A DNA stretch of 64,000 bases. Origin: Blastomussa wellsi. Taxonomy: Eukaryota; Cnidaria; Anthozoa; Scleractinia; Plerogyridae. The position numbers were made by a program, and so were the translations under genes. The notes below the pieces were generated by a model. The model saw only the letters and a list, made by a program, of their open reading frames with translations, was not told the DNA's origin and did no database searches. Every line of letters begins with the position of its first letter. Position 1 is the stretch's first letter. Shown piece by piece: positions 35,801-46,145 of this stretch. The DNA lies in contig OX393561.1 in the NCBI GenBank assembly GCA_947652115.1, positions 37,431,448 to 37,495,447 on the forward strand, in the 5' to 3' direction.

Positions 35801-37570
35801 ATCATCGCAAAAGGGAAACATTTGGTCAAAAAATTAATGCGATGACCATATCGGTCGCAATTTCAAGCCCTGTGACCTTTTGACAATAACCACCTTGAGA
35901 AATCATGATGTCGTACATACAGTACGCACTGCATTTTTGCTATCATGTAATAACTTTGCAATCAGGTAAATGGACGAAGGAAAAAAAAAGCCTTGAAAGT
36001 ACCAGCTTTTTTAGGAGATCCAATAAGTAAATATACCGGTAATGTAATAAGTGGGGAGGGAAGGCATGATCAAAAGGTAATAAGGGTACACTGTACATGT
36101 ATGTACACACATGCATAACAGATATACAGTACATGATAATAACAGACCTGTTCCTGTCGCTGCACAAGCACAGATGTCTTTACCCATCAGAGCCACAGGA
36201 ACCGTGGAAGCCTGGATAGGAGTGGGATGGCTGAATCCCAGCTCATTTATAGCCTTTTCAAAAATAAAAACAGACATACATGTACAGTACATAGAGTACA
36301 TTGTAAACAAAGTGTTTTGGGTATGAAATCCAGGAGGATGAGGTTTTGTACAATGACTTGTATATGTATCCTATGCTATGGATCTAGAACACAGTTAATA
36401 AAATGTCCAAGATTACAGGGGTTTCAAAGCAAGCCAGTGACTGCCAGTCAGAGTTCTGGAGATTACTCAATTATATGTTGTTTTTTTACAAAAAAATGCC
36501 TGTTTAGTATTACTCAGGGCACTCCTTGCTGCCCCGAACAGTCATATTACAGCCATCTATTCTTTCAGTTGCTGATGCCTACAATGTACTTCAAAACATT
36601 TTGAAACCCTAGATTATACACTGTACTAAGGTGTAGCTGTTACACCATAGAAAAGAAAGGAGAAAAAAAAACACCCTAACTTATAAGCCAAGCACACAAG
36701 AAGGCCATCATCGCGCCCAGCAAATTGATCGACAGTCAGCACTACAGACGTCACAGAGAGAAAACAACGATAGAATTCCATTCACCCTCACATTTCACCC
36801 TCACAACCACGCAGTTAAATCCATCATTCTCAAAAACTTTAAATTACTTCAAAATGATCCCGACACTGGTAGAATCTTTTCATTTAAACGCGACAAAAAC
36901 ATAGGTAACTTTTTAGTCAGAAGTGCATTCCAAACTAATGATCAACCCGGAACTTTTAAATGCGCTCGCGCACGATGCAAAACATGCCCTTTCATTCACA
37001 ACGTTGACAAAATATCGGGACCCAAGCGATCTATCAAAATCACTGATCATTTCACCTGTACCTCAGCCAATGCCATCTACTGTATAACTTGCACTCTTTG
37101 CAAAAAATTATACATCGGCGAAACAGGGAGACAACTTGGCGACCGATTCCGAGAACACCTTCGTGACGTAGAGAAAGACGACAAAAATGCATCGAAACCG
37201 GTCGCGAGACACTTCAATCTCCCAAATCATTCTAAGCAACATATGGCAGTCTGCGGCCTTTCCCTTCACCAAGGAAACACGGAAAGCCGTAAAACTCTAG
37301 AACAAAAATTTATTTTTCAAATGGGCACTCTTAATCCTCACGGTATCAACGGACGCTTTTCATTCAACTAATTTATTCCGAAGTTTACACGTTACCAGGC
37401 ACCAGCCAATAGCGAAGCTCCATCTTTCTGTATATAAAAACACACGATGCACAATTCCTTGATTCGCTCCGACGAAGGGCTAACGCTCGAAACGTCAGCT
37501 CTTGAATCTCTTTACGGTGGCCAATTGACATTATCAACCCAGTTGATAAAACCAAATTATATTGTTATAC

Positions 37571-37613
<43 letters not shown>

Positions 37614-40600
37614 GTCTATTCATTTGTTGTTTATCGCTGCGACCACTAATCTCTTGCACTAGTATTCTTTATTCCACAGATCTCAGACGAGAAGACCGAC
37701 AACAAGACGATGCCAAGCCTGAAGAAACTCACCAAGGAGCTACGCCAGGAAATCGTAAGTTATCTTTTTCCTTTTCCCCCTATTAGTAATAGTCTAGCTT
37801 TCCGTTTAGCCATTCTCATCTTCGCTAAAACCAGGTTTTGTAGTCACATCAACTTCATCGGCCGTTGCCTTCATTCTAAAGTTATTCCGAAGGGTTTTCG
37901 CTCCAATTTTCATGCATCTTCTCTCTCTCATTCTAATCAATATCGTCGCCAAATTCAGTGTGCTCAAAATTCTTTTTCATGTAACATTATGAGAATTACT
38001 ATCAGAGCTATGTGCCAAAAACGCGATGAACTCGACAAACAAATTCTACATTATCGCTCTGAACTGTCCAAAACCTGCCCAGCTATTTTAGTACAATCTA
38101 TTCGCGAAAAAATTCAGGGGTTAAACTCTAAACTTTTTAACCATTTGCACCAAATTAAGGCCCAAAAACTTCAACAATTAATAGGTCCTCAAATTACTTG
38201 TGACTCATCACTTGAAAACCTTAACACCGTGGTTACTATTCCAGAAAATCTTCCGCTCTCCGACTCAGAGAAATCCGTCCTCAGTAAGGGCTTGAATTTT
38301 GTTCCTATATCCAAAAAACCGGACGAATTCTCAGTTAAGCAAGATGTTGAAAGATTCCTTCGCCGCATTCAACTGAAAGCCTTTTTCCATGACAAAGAGG
38401 ATGATTCTAACACCTCTGACAAAGATACTTTCGAGACGCTTCAGACTCGAAAATCTAAGTGGACTCCCCCAGAGGGCCAGTTTGCTTCTTTAGATTTTTT
38501 CATTAAAAAATGCCGTCACGACATTAACAAACTTAATTTCAATCGTAACACCAAATTTTCCAACCTTTCTTCGGAAGAGAGGACGGCGCTAAAAAACCTT
38601 AGTAAGCGCAAAGACATAATTATTAAAGCGGCCGACAAAGGCGGCGCTTTAGTTGTTTGGCGGGCTGACCTCTACCAAAAAGAAGCTTTGCGGCAACTTT
38701 CTGACACCTCTTTTTATGCTAAAGTCGATAAAGATCTCACCTCCACTAACCAACAAATTGTCAAGAGCACTATTAACGACCTTATAGTCAAACAAGAATT
38801 GCCGGCTACTGCTACCAATCTCATCATTACCACTCCCAGAACCTCGTGTATTTACTTTTTACCTAAAATTCAAACCTAACAACCCAGGTCGACCTATCGT
38901 CTCTGCCTGTAGTTGCCCTACCGAACTCATTTCCAGCTATTTAGACAAAATTATGGCACCTATTGTCAGAACTTTACCGTCATACGTTAAAGACAGTCAA
39001 CACGCACTTCAAATTTTTCGCGATTTCAATTTCCTGGGCGAAGACAAACTTATTTTCACTATGGATATTACATCTCTTTACACCGTCATCCCAAATGGCG
39101 AAGGTCTTCTAGCCCTCAAACATTTCTTTGATTTTACGCACTGTTAAGGAACCAAGCTCGGAAACATTACTCCGCCTGGCTGAGTTAGTGTTAACACTCA
39201 ACTGTTTTTCATTCGCGAACAATTATTACAAACAAATCAATGGCGTGGCCATGGGTACCAAAATGGGACCCAGCTATGCCAATCTTTTCGTAGGCTACAT
39301 TGAACACCAATTTTTCAATCAATACAACGGCCCAAAACCTGAACTCTATCGTCGCTACATTGACGACTGTATCGGCGCTACCTCTTCTACCAGAGAGGAT
39401 CTTAATCAATTTATAACCGCTGTTAATTCGTTTCATCCTGCCCTTAAATATACCTGGGAAATTTCCGATACTTCCTTAGCATTCCTGGATATCAAAGTTT
39501 CTATCGAAGGCAACTGTTTATGCACCAGTGTGCACTACAAACCCACAGATTCCCATAGCTATTTGTTGTATTCATCTTCACATCCATCACATGTCAAGAA
39601 TTCCATTCCTTATTCTCAGTTTCTTAGACTTCGCCGTCTTTGTAGTGACGACTCTGATTTTTCCTTAAAATCAGAGGAAATGTGCAATTTCTTCGACAAA
39701 CGCGGCTATCCTGCTTCTGTTGTTCAAGCGGGCCATCATCGCGCCCAGCAAATTGATGGACAGTCAGCACTACAAACGTCACAGAGAGAAAACAACGATA
39801 GAATTCCATTCACCCTCACATTTCACCCTCACAACCACGCAGTTAAATCCATCATTCTCAAAAACTTTAAATTACTTCAAAATGATCCCGACACTGGTAG
39901 AATCTTTTCGCAACCTCCATTAATTTCATTTAAACGCGACAAAAACATAGGTAACTTTTTAGTCAGAAGTGCATTCCAAACTAATGATCAACCCGGAACT
40001 TTTAAATGCGCTCGCGCACGATGCAAAACATGCCCTTTCATTCACAATGTTGACAAAATATCGGGACCCAAGCAATCTATCAAAATCACTGATCATTTCA
40101 CCTGTACCTCAGCCAATGCCATCTACTGTATAACTTGCACTCTTTGCAAAAAATTATACATTGGCGAAACAGGGAGACGACTTGGCGACCGATTCCGAGA
40201 ACACCTTCGTGACGTAGAGAAAGACGACAAAAATGCATCGAAACCAGTCGCGAGACACTTCAATCTCCCAAATCATTCTAAGCAACATATGGCAGTCTGC
40301 GGCCTTTCCCTTCACCAAGGAAACACGGAAAGCCGTAAAACTCTAGAACAAAAATTTACATTGTACATTGAACAATCACAGCACATTTACTCTGCACTCC
40401 CCCATGTAAGATACAATGTAAATACTGTACGTACAGTATATACATGTACATGTAAACAATTATATTTTTCCATTTTAGAATATAGCCCTGTATGCTCTGT
40501 GAATTGAAAAAAAAAATGGCGGCGACAATCTTTGAAAATATTGTCTTTTTATTTCCTTTATTATGGCTGCTAGAACAAATATTAATGAAATTAGTTCAGA

Positions 40601-43600
40601 TGACTGGGGAGACAGAAATGTGGATGAGCTATTGAGCAGTGAGTGCCAGAAATACGAACAAGGAGGCACGCATAAATTTGGTGATTTTTAAAGACTTTTT
40701 AATGCTGTATTCTAAACCAGCTAGAAGATGGGATTCCCAGTGTCCTATAAGAAAATAATGCTCTTTTCAGGTCTAGAAAAGCAGCTGAATGCCCTCTTTT
40801 CTAGACCTCAAGCGGGCATTATTTTCTTATACATGTAGAACATGGATACCCATCTTCTAGTAGGTAAATATTAGTAAGAATAATACCGGTACTTTTAATA
40901 TAATTTATTAAAGTAATTAAACAATTCTCTAGCACAAGCAAAAGTTCTACAAACCAATATAGCCCCAACTTCACCCCAGATTCATGTATGAACATATGCA
41001 AAGGCAGCTTACATGTAAGTTCATTGCACACCTCACATAATGATATGTTTATAATTCGACAGCTATGCAATACATGTACACGTACCTTGAGTAAAGGTCT
41101 TGATAAGTTCATTGTTGTGAAAGTTTGATGCATCACTTGTGGAGGTGGTTCTTCAAAGAACTTCTTTTTCTTTTCTTTTATCTGAAACAAAATACCATGA
41201 AGCCTTTAAGAAAAATTTTCCCAATGAAGCTACATGTTCAACGTACAATAATTTTCCCAAATAACAAGATAACGTGTAGTCACAAGTCACCAAAAAAATC
41301 AAAGCAGCTCCAGCTAGACCTTATCAGTAACTTCATTATCTTCAGAACTGCTTTCTTGTTCATCAGAAGGAAAGATGTGGTTTTCTGAAAAAAAATTATC
41401 AAATTAATTTATAAGGGGGGCGCAGTTGATAGGACACAGTAAAGCAGACCCAAAATGGATAATGCTATAGTCATGTTACACGTACATACATCAGCGTAAA
41501 TGGTGTTCAAAACTTTACTGCTCAGGTAGATGTACAAAAAATAATTTGACATAGCACGGCAAAAGTAATAAAGTCTGCATACAAGCCTAGAGACGGAGCT
41601 TATCCTGGTTTCTGTAGCATGAAGTGACTAGAACTCCTCCCAGTATGGGATGCTACCTGTAGTCCAGCATTAAAATCAATTTGCTGGAACTCATTAATTT
41701 TATACACCTGGGCGAAGAGAGGTACCACTTGCCCAAGAACACAATGCAGTGCGCTGGCCAAGGCTTGAACTTGGACTGTTATACTACTGCACATGTATAC
41801 ATGTACATAGTTCATTGCACTGAAATGGTTATTAGTCTGGAGGTAATTATCCCATATACATGAAGCAAGCTGAATGCATGACTTACATACTGTAACAGTG
41901 GAATTCCACTTTCTCTACTATTTTAAACCCTCAAACCAAACATCTCTTTCCTTGTATTTGCTTTGCTAAGTCAAGTACTGCAATTTTAACCCCAAATTGT
42001 GTGAACTCCATTGATTTCTCAAACCACTTTTCCCTTGAGGAAATGAGGAATTGACCTTCCATTATATAATTACATGTATATCCTTCTGATATTATAAAGA
42101 TAAAAGAAATCAGTATGGACAGTAAAATTAATGCCAAGAGGTTAAAATTGCAATGGACAACATACACTGTACATGTACATGTATATAGGAGTAAGAAAAA
42201 ATACAGAATGTCATATTCCTTGTTGCTTCATGCTACAGAAACCAGTTAAGGCCTGGCCATTGAACTGAGACACAAGTAACTGCAAGTTGAACTAGGGGTG
42301 GTGAATGGTCTTGGAAAAAATAAGAATCTCACAAAATTTTAGTCAAATTTCATGAGTCTTGCAGCCTCCTTTTTTGAGTGATTCTGAAGGTCCTGTGGCT
42401 CCATTTTTTGTATACCGGTAGCCATTTTGGGGTCTCAATCTCAACCTTGCAATCCAAAATCTTAAGAGGTCTCGGTATAACAGAGAAAAAAATAATATTA
42501 ACGCTTCATGTACAGTACCACTCGGAAACAAGCGATCCATCAAAAACGTTTCAAATGCAGATCGAATGCATTTTAAATGCAGAGCAAATGCGTTTGCATT
42601 TGGAACTAAACGTGTTTGTGTTTGCATTGGTATTCAAATGCAAATGCAGCTAAACGCATTTGTGAAGCCCATTAGCAGATCACACTTCAAAATCATTTTG
42701 CATAAGACTTAAACAAAGCCCACTACTTTGTGAGACGTTAATCTTTTTTATGCAGACAGGAACTAAAATTTAATTTTCACGATCCTGTGTTTACAGGTGT
42801 ACATGTATATGTCACATCTCTCAAAATTTGTCTTGTCGATTTGGCTTGCGATGAATTAGCGAAGCGTTGTCACAAACAGCTTTGAAATACTCATATCCCA
42901 AATATATGTTAAACACTGTGAAGCGGATAAAGTCCCGCGGAATTGAATTGGCGTCAAGATTCGCTTCAGGTGACCAAACAGGCTCACAAGTGTTTGCAAG
43001 TAGCAGCAAGTTGGACTTTCATCTACATGTATTTGCATTGGGTAGCCAAACGTACTTAGTACACCCGAGTTTCTAAAGTAAAAAACGATTTCAATGATAT
43101 TTCAATGACATGCAATCAACATGCACTGACTGGGTGGCTAAACAGTGATCAGTGATCCCAATAAACATGAATGCAAGTCATTGCAAGTCAATGCAAGCAT
43201 ATCTCCATTTGACCAGGCCTTGTGTAGTTTCAGAAAATATCCATACTCCCCCCACAGAAGGGATTGGAAATTCCTGGGGGATGGGAGGTTCTCCAAGACC
43301 AAAACATTTAAAGAAATGTATGAAGCTTAATTGGAATTTCCAGAGGGGTGGGGGTCTTATAAAAAAGTCCCTTCCGAGGGGAGGTATGGATATTTTATGG
43401 AACTACACATTTCAGCTCTTGGAGCAAACTTTGCAAAGATTTTTTAACAACTAACCATTATTCTCTATGGTCAGCTTTTCATTTTTCTGCTCAGTGATAG
43501 ATTCTTCTTCTTCAGCTGAATTCTGTTCATTTTCCTTATTATATTTCTTCTGCATAAAATAATGTTTAAAAAATAAAATAAATTACATGTAATACGTTTT

Positions 43601-44479
43601 TTCCTTTGAGTCAGCAATAAAACAGAAAATCACTGCATAGTCTGGGGCTACGCAATTGAACAGAAAATCTCAGAAAACTTCAAATCCCTCAAATCTCGCG
43701 AAAGTAATACAAACCCTCGACTGCATCTCTGGTTTTTTTTTGGTTTGCCTAAATGTCTCGAATCCTCCCAAACCCCCTTGTGTTTAGATGAGACTATGTA
43801 AACACGGATAAAGTCCTCTATTGCTTAAATATTACAGCGAAAGTAGTCTAAGTTCATACCTTCCTCTTCGCTTCTCTTCTATTTGTAATTTTATCTTGAA
43901 GACTTGAAGAATTAACATTCTGAAAATATATACAAAACCTTCCATTCGATTCAACTGTTGTTCATTTTCAATACATTTAGCATCTAGTATGATTCTTAGC
44001 ATCTAGCATGACTTTGATTAAATGCCATTGGTGATTTGAATGTACAGCTTATAAGGCAAGCACCCGAGACAAGCAGACTGCATAAGCTGTAAGCACGTGT
44101 TCAGTGTAAATATAAACAATAGCGAAAACTACATGTAGCTTTCACCAGCCAACTGCATGTATCAACTTACCGATTCTTGTTTCTGTTTTGCAAATTTAAT
44201 AGCTGCGTCGAGATTCCACGGATCTTGAAAACTGACTTCCGACTCTCCAGCAAAGAACTGGAAGTCATCCTCAAACAGCGATGTCCCTTTCTTTTTAGTT
44301 TTCGCTTTCTTGACGGGCTGCGGATCAATGGAAAACTTTTAGAAACAGGCATAAGATTAGATTACGTATAAGCTTAATGCCAATACCTTGTCTGGTTCTT
44401 CTTCGCTATCACTTTCGTTATCCAACTGGTCGACATCGTCATCTGATTCGAGAGTTCCAACGAAAGGTAGAGAAGCCAT
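22820..44479 (-). CDS. DDX27: DEAD-box RNA helicase, DDX27/Drs1 type
   Basis: ATP-dependent RNA helicase of the DDX27 (yeast Drs1) family; known members act in the nucleolus in large-subunit rRNA maturation. Twenty-three coding exons, 5' to 3': 44387-44479, 44171-44317, 43860-43919, 43456-43549, 41320-41384, 41086-41181, 36148-36253, 34210-34322, 33228-33288, 32264-32414, 31534-31633, 29891-30032, 29226-29362, 28892-28990, 27993-28075, 27154-27248, 26366-26451, 25001-25121, 24844-24926, 24584-24701, 24383-24494, 23935-23994, 22820-22835. They total 2238 nt in one open frame, 745 residues (vertebrate DDX27 is about 765-796). N-terminus acidic then basic. Q motif GFSHPTPIQ 191-199; motif I ATGTGKT 217-223 (split by intron 7); PTRELAIQ 251-258; TPGR 300-303; DEAD 325-328; SAT 356-358; [11 protein letters not shown] 472-482; [11 protein letters not shown] 503-513. 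The Lys-rich tail ends in RYKRR from a 16-nt last exon. All catalytic motifs are intact. Confidence 0.95.
22960..23235 (-). repeat. Dispersed repeat R1, reverse copy
   Basis: Reverse complement of 15184-15470. It lies in the last intron of DDX27. Confidence 0.7.
24135..24279. repeat. Foldback MITE, GTGGGGGGAATGCTTCG family, copy 1
   Basis: GTGGGGGGAATGCTTCGAAA at the left is inverted at TTTCGAAGCATCCCCCCAC at the right, with GGTCTTTCG arms inside. DDX27 intron. Confidence 0.75.
25122..25916. other. DDX27 intron 17, first part: no defined element
   Basis: Intronic sequence between the exon at 25001-25121 and the SINE at 25917. I see no exon, RNA gene or clear repeat in it. Confidence 0.5.
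25917..26013 (-). mobile_element. SINE-like fragment, family A, reverse
   Basis: Inverse of the 3' half of the element at 470-756 (GGAGCTTATCCCGG...TTTCTACTCCCCCCTGGATG...CAGGGTTACCCCCC). Confidence 0.65.
26050..26230. repeat. Foldback MITE, GTGGGGGGAATGCTTCG family, copy 2
   Basis: Same ends as 24135-24279; the inner GATCATGAAAGACC / GGTCTTTCGTGATC arms pair. Both copies are in DDX27 introns about 1.9 kb apart. Confidence 0.75.
26635..26905. repeat. Long near-perfect inverted repeat (about 121-bp arms)
   Basis: The arms 26635-26755 and 26785-26905 are almost exact inverses, with a loop of about 30 bases. Starts CCGCAGTCCTTCCCACG. If transcribed within the DDX27 pre-mRNA (either strand pairs) it would form a long double-stranded hairpin. 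The open frame across it is a product of the repeat. Confidence 0.85.
28250..28520. repeat. Foldback carrying two opposed tRNA-like units
   Basis: The minus-strand unit (28264-28337) has acceptor GGCTTCA/TGAAGCC, D arm GCTC...GAGC, a 4/5 anticodon stem with loop CTGGTAT and a short T arm. The plus-strand unit (28438-28512) has related acceptor arms, TTAGTTGGTAGAAC and GGGTTCTAATC. The sequence between them (GCTATGAAGCCGCAC and its inverse) is palindromic. Both tRNA-like folds have mismatches, so I treat this as a SINE/MITE derived from a tRNA. DDX27 intron. Confidence 0.7.
30306..30716. repeat. Inverted-end element with minisatellite and tRNA-like core
   Basis: CTGCAGGAATGGCTCCGGG (from about 30313) is inverted at CCCGGAGCCATTCCTGCA (to about 30708). 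Inside, about five units of roughly 20-27 bases centred on CGGTTAGCCTAC lie at 30388-30490. A tRNA-like segment with TAGTGTAGTGGTTAGTA and GGATCGATTCC follows at 30549-30622. Confidence 0.65.
32020..32222. repeat. Foldback MITE, TACTCGACACTAAC ends
   Basis: GTACTCGACACTAAC at the left is inverted at GTTAGTGTCGAGCC at the right. CTAGCC and GGCTAGT repeats fill the interior. DDX27 intron, 40 bases from the DEAD-motif exon. Confidence 0.65.
33468..33600. repeat. Foldback MITE
   Basis: AGAAACAGTGTTCATCAGGA...ATATCCAAACACT is inverted at GTGTTTGGATATCC...GAAACACTGTTTC. About 130 bases. Confidence 0.7.
34750..35873. repeat. Inverted-end element with nested MITE
   Basis: GGCTTGAAATTAAGGTCATC at the left has a rearranged inverse at the right (GATGACC...TGCGACC/GGTCGCAATTTCAAGCC). 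Nested at 34897-35310 is a relative of the 6211-6527 MITE (CAGGGTCCGTGCTGG... / ...AGCACGAACC, with TTCAAGGAGT repeats). Confidence 0.5.
36699..37371 (+). pseudogene. Penelope-like polyprotein, 3' fragment (upstream copy)
   Basis: Encodes the region between reverse transcriptase and nuclease, then the GIY-YIG endonuclease, down to a natural stop near 37369-37371. It lacks everything upstream and has an in-frame 18-base loss near 36882 compared with the downstream copy. It is informative because it retains the C-terminal residues that the downstream copy has lost. It cannot be autonomous. Confidence 0.85.
37377..37700 (+). repeat. Penelope pLTR-like junction
   Basis: Non-coding sequence joining the two copies. 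It includes a TATATAAAA box-like sequence at about 37432, the hammerhead-like block (37469-37492), TTATCAACCCAGTTG (37535-37549) and CTTCCCACCGAC (37569-37580). The last parts recur in the remnant at 19550-20215. Confidence 0.7.
37469..37492 (+). ncRNA. Hammerhead-like motif in Penelope end
   Basis: CCGACGA, a short stem GGGC/GCTC around loop TAAC, then GAAA. This follows the box 1 - stem II - box 2 order of hammerhead ribozymes known in Penelope-like elements, with C for U in box 1. I could not draw convincing stems I and III, so cleavage is unproven. Confidence 0.35.
37710..40357 (+). pseudogene. Penelope-like reverse transcriptase/GIY-YIG protein, frameshifted and 3'-truncated
   Basis: One long retroelement reading frame now broken into three frames: 37710 to about 38870, about 38880-39130 and about 39130-40357. 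The two shifts lie near 38865-38875 and 39125-39135. The N-terminal part is Lys-rich. The reverse transcriptase shows [15 protein letters not shown] and the catalytic YIDD (39356-39367). A Cys-containing CKTCPF stretch precedes the GIY-YIG nuclease (AIY at about 40128-40136, YIG at 40157-40165, followed by [10 protein letters not shown]). The C-terminus is replaced by host sequence after 40357. Reverse transcription and target nicking are the family's functions; this copy should be inactive. Subfamily (Penelope, Neptune, Poseidon) not assigned. Confidence 0.9.
40720..40862. repeat. Foldback MITE, CTAGAAGATGGG ends
   Basis: CTAGAAGATGGGATTCCCAG at the left is inverted at the right (CCCATCTTCTAG). 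Inner AAGAAAATAATGC / GCATTATTTTCTT arms pair. Confidence 0.75.
41590..41780 (-). mobile_element. SINE-like copy, family A, reverse
   Basis: GGAGCTTATCCTGGTTTCTG and CCAAGAACACAATGCAGTG are the inverse of the 470-756 body. DDX27 intron 4. Confidence 0.55.
43225..43410. repeat. Foldback MITE, TGTAGTTTC ends
   Basis: GTAGTTTCAGAAAATATCCA at the left is inverted at TGGATATTTTATGGAACTAC at the right; GGAAATTCC and GGAATTTCC pair inside. Confidence 0.7.
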
Positions 44480-44741
44480 CTTGGATTTGAACCGCTATGT
44501 AAAATGAGCAGAGTCTGGGTACTAAAGATTTAACTGATGTGGATCTGAATTGTACAGTAAAGTGAGAGATTTTTGTTGGCGGAAGTTCGGCTTTTTGTGG
44601 TATATTAAAATTAAGTAAACAAAACATTAAAATATTCCGTGATTGGCTAGAATGGCTTCATGATAAATTTTCTCTTGATTAATGCTCAAGATTTAACTTG
44701 CTAAGTTGCAATTGAAAACGGAGTTGAAACAGAGAACGAAT

Positions 44742-44921
44742 ATGGAATCGTTCAGGAAAGATGACCAACAATTGAAAGATGTCCCGAAACTAACGAGAAT
44801 AGCTGGCGATCTGGCTTTGAGCATTGAGGTGAAAGGCCACATCAAAAACAGTCATATGTTCCCACCGAAACAAGGGAAAAGTTATTTTCTTCCCCCGAGG
44901 AAAGCTCACTTTGGAAATTAA
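44742..44921 (+). CDS. Possible small protein, 59 residues, function unknown
   Basis: ATG at 44742 and TAA at 44919-44921 give a 59-residue basic protein (an in-frame ATG at 44706 would add 12). It has a Lys-Asp rich start, a central SIEVKGHIKNSHMFPP segment and a C-terminus rich in Pro, Lys and aromatic residues. I see no signal peptide, membrane segment or known motif and do not recognise a family. It is head-to-head with DDX27, 263 bases between the two start codons, so a shared bidirectional promoter is possible. No clear poly(A) signal follows, and it may be chance or a single exon of a larger gene. Confidence 0.35.
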   Translation: MESFRKDDQQLKDVPKLTRIAGDLALSIEVKGHIKNSHMFPPKQGKSYFLPPRKAHFGN

Positions 44922-45212
44922 TTCAAGATATTTACAATAAGCCAGACCACCTAAAAGCACACAGCTTCCGTGGGAACAGGCATGTTCTAAAAAGGAAATT
45001 TGATGTACCTGTCGGGGTGCATGGTATTAGTGGCGCTCTCTGTTTTTCTCTCACGGTCATTTGGGACGCGAATGACCAAAAGATCGTCACTGCGTTTCCT
45101 ACATTGTGAATGACTTGTCAAGAAGCTGGCTGTCGCAAGTGGAGATAACTCAGTGACAATTACTCAGTTTAAGCCGATGCTGGACCGATTTATTTTACTG
45201 ACTAGCTGTGAT

Positions 45213-45453
45213 GCGGTGTGCGACAAATGCAGACTGCAGACTGCAGACTTGCAGACTGGCACTCTGGTTTGCCTGCATATCACTCCGGTTAGCCTGAATA
45301 TCACTCTGATTAGCCTAAAGGGCTCCTGCCTAAATAGCACTGGGGCTAGCCTGCTTGCGGTTTGTTGTAAATAATAGTTATGGTAACACCATATTTCCTT
45401 AAAAAAATTCTTCTAGTCAGCAAGTCTGCAGTCTGCATTTGTCGCACATGGTG
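45213..45453. repeat. Inverted-end element with CGGTTAGCCT minisatellite
   Basis: GTGCGACAAATGCAGACTGC at the left is inverted at GCAGTCTGCATTTGTCGCAC at the right. Inside are about four units resembling CACTCCGGTTAGCCTGAATAT, the same motif as at 30388-30490. Confidence 0.75.
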
Positions 45454-46145
45454 ACCACCGGCTGCGATGTACGCTCTCAAAATATTTCCTGAATCATCCA
45501 CAAATGAGTTTAACATAGAAATTAACATGAAATGGCCTCCTAATATTCTGTTAAATTGACCTCATATTTATAATTATAATGTTACGTATTAACAGCTAGG
45601 ACATTTATGATCATTAATCAAATGTGATAGTCTTAAGGAAGTTCGCTCGATTTTAGCATTAATTTTTGTGTGTTTTTTGTGAAAACATTTACAACTGTGA
45701 CGTTAGGAGTAACACGTCAGAACTGTAAGAATTTAGAGAACTTGTTGTGGAGATACGTCTAAGACCACCTTAAATCAGAAAAATCAGGCTTTCTTTCTGA
45801 ATATGGCTACACTGTCTATTTGTACAGCAATCCCGGAGGGTCCGTGACCCATGTTTGGGTATAGGGTTGCCGCTGGGGTTTAATTGAAACCCTAACCACC
45901 CTGTTTAGGATAAAGGAAAACGGTTTTTATTTTATTTTGAATGATGACCGGCTAAATAATTACTGATCAACGAGTCTTGAAGCAATACCCTGTGTAAGAC
46001 TTCCCCAGACCATGATTAGGACAAACTCGCTGGAAATTATATACCCTGTTTAGTACTGATGTGTCAAAAAACCGTACCCTATCCATTGGCACGTCCCCAT
46101 TTGTTGCCGTAAAGGATCTAATTAGCATGCAATAACTGAATTACG

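Larger units (their letters stand above)
36699..40357 (+). mobile_element. Penelope-like retroelement, partial tandem copies
   Basis: Two head-to-tail copies. The upstream one keeps only the 3' part (36699 to about 37560). The downstream one runs from about 37562 and is cut at 40357 before its C-terminus. Their overlap of about 630 bases (36699-37330 and 39724-40357) differs at roughly eight positions plus an 18-base gap, so the insertion looks young. This 5'-truncated-plus-downstream-copy layout is characteristic of Penelope elements. It lies in DDX27 intron 6 (36254-41085), antisense to the gene. Confidence 0.9.
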
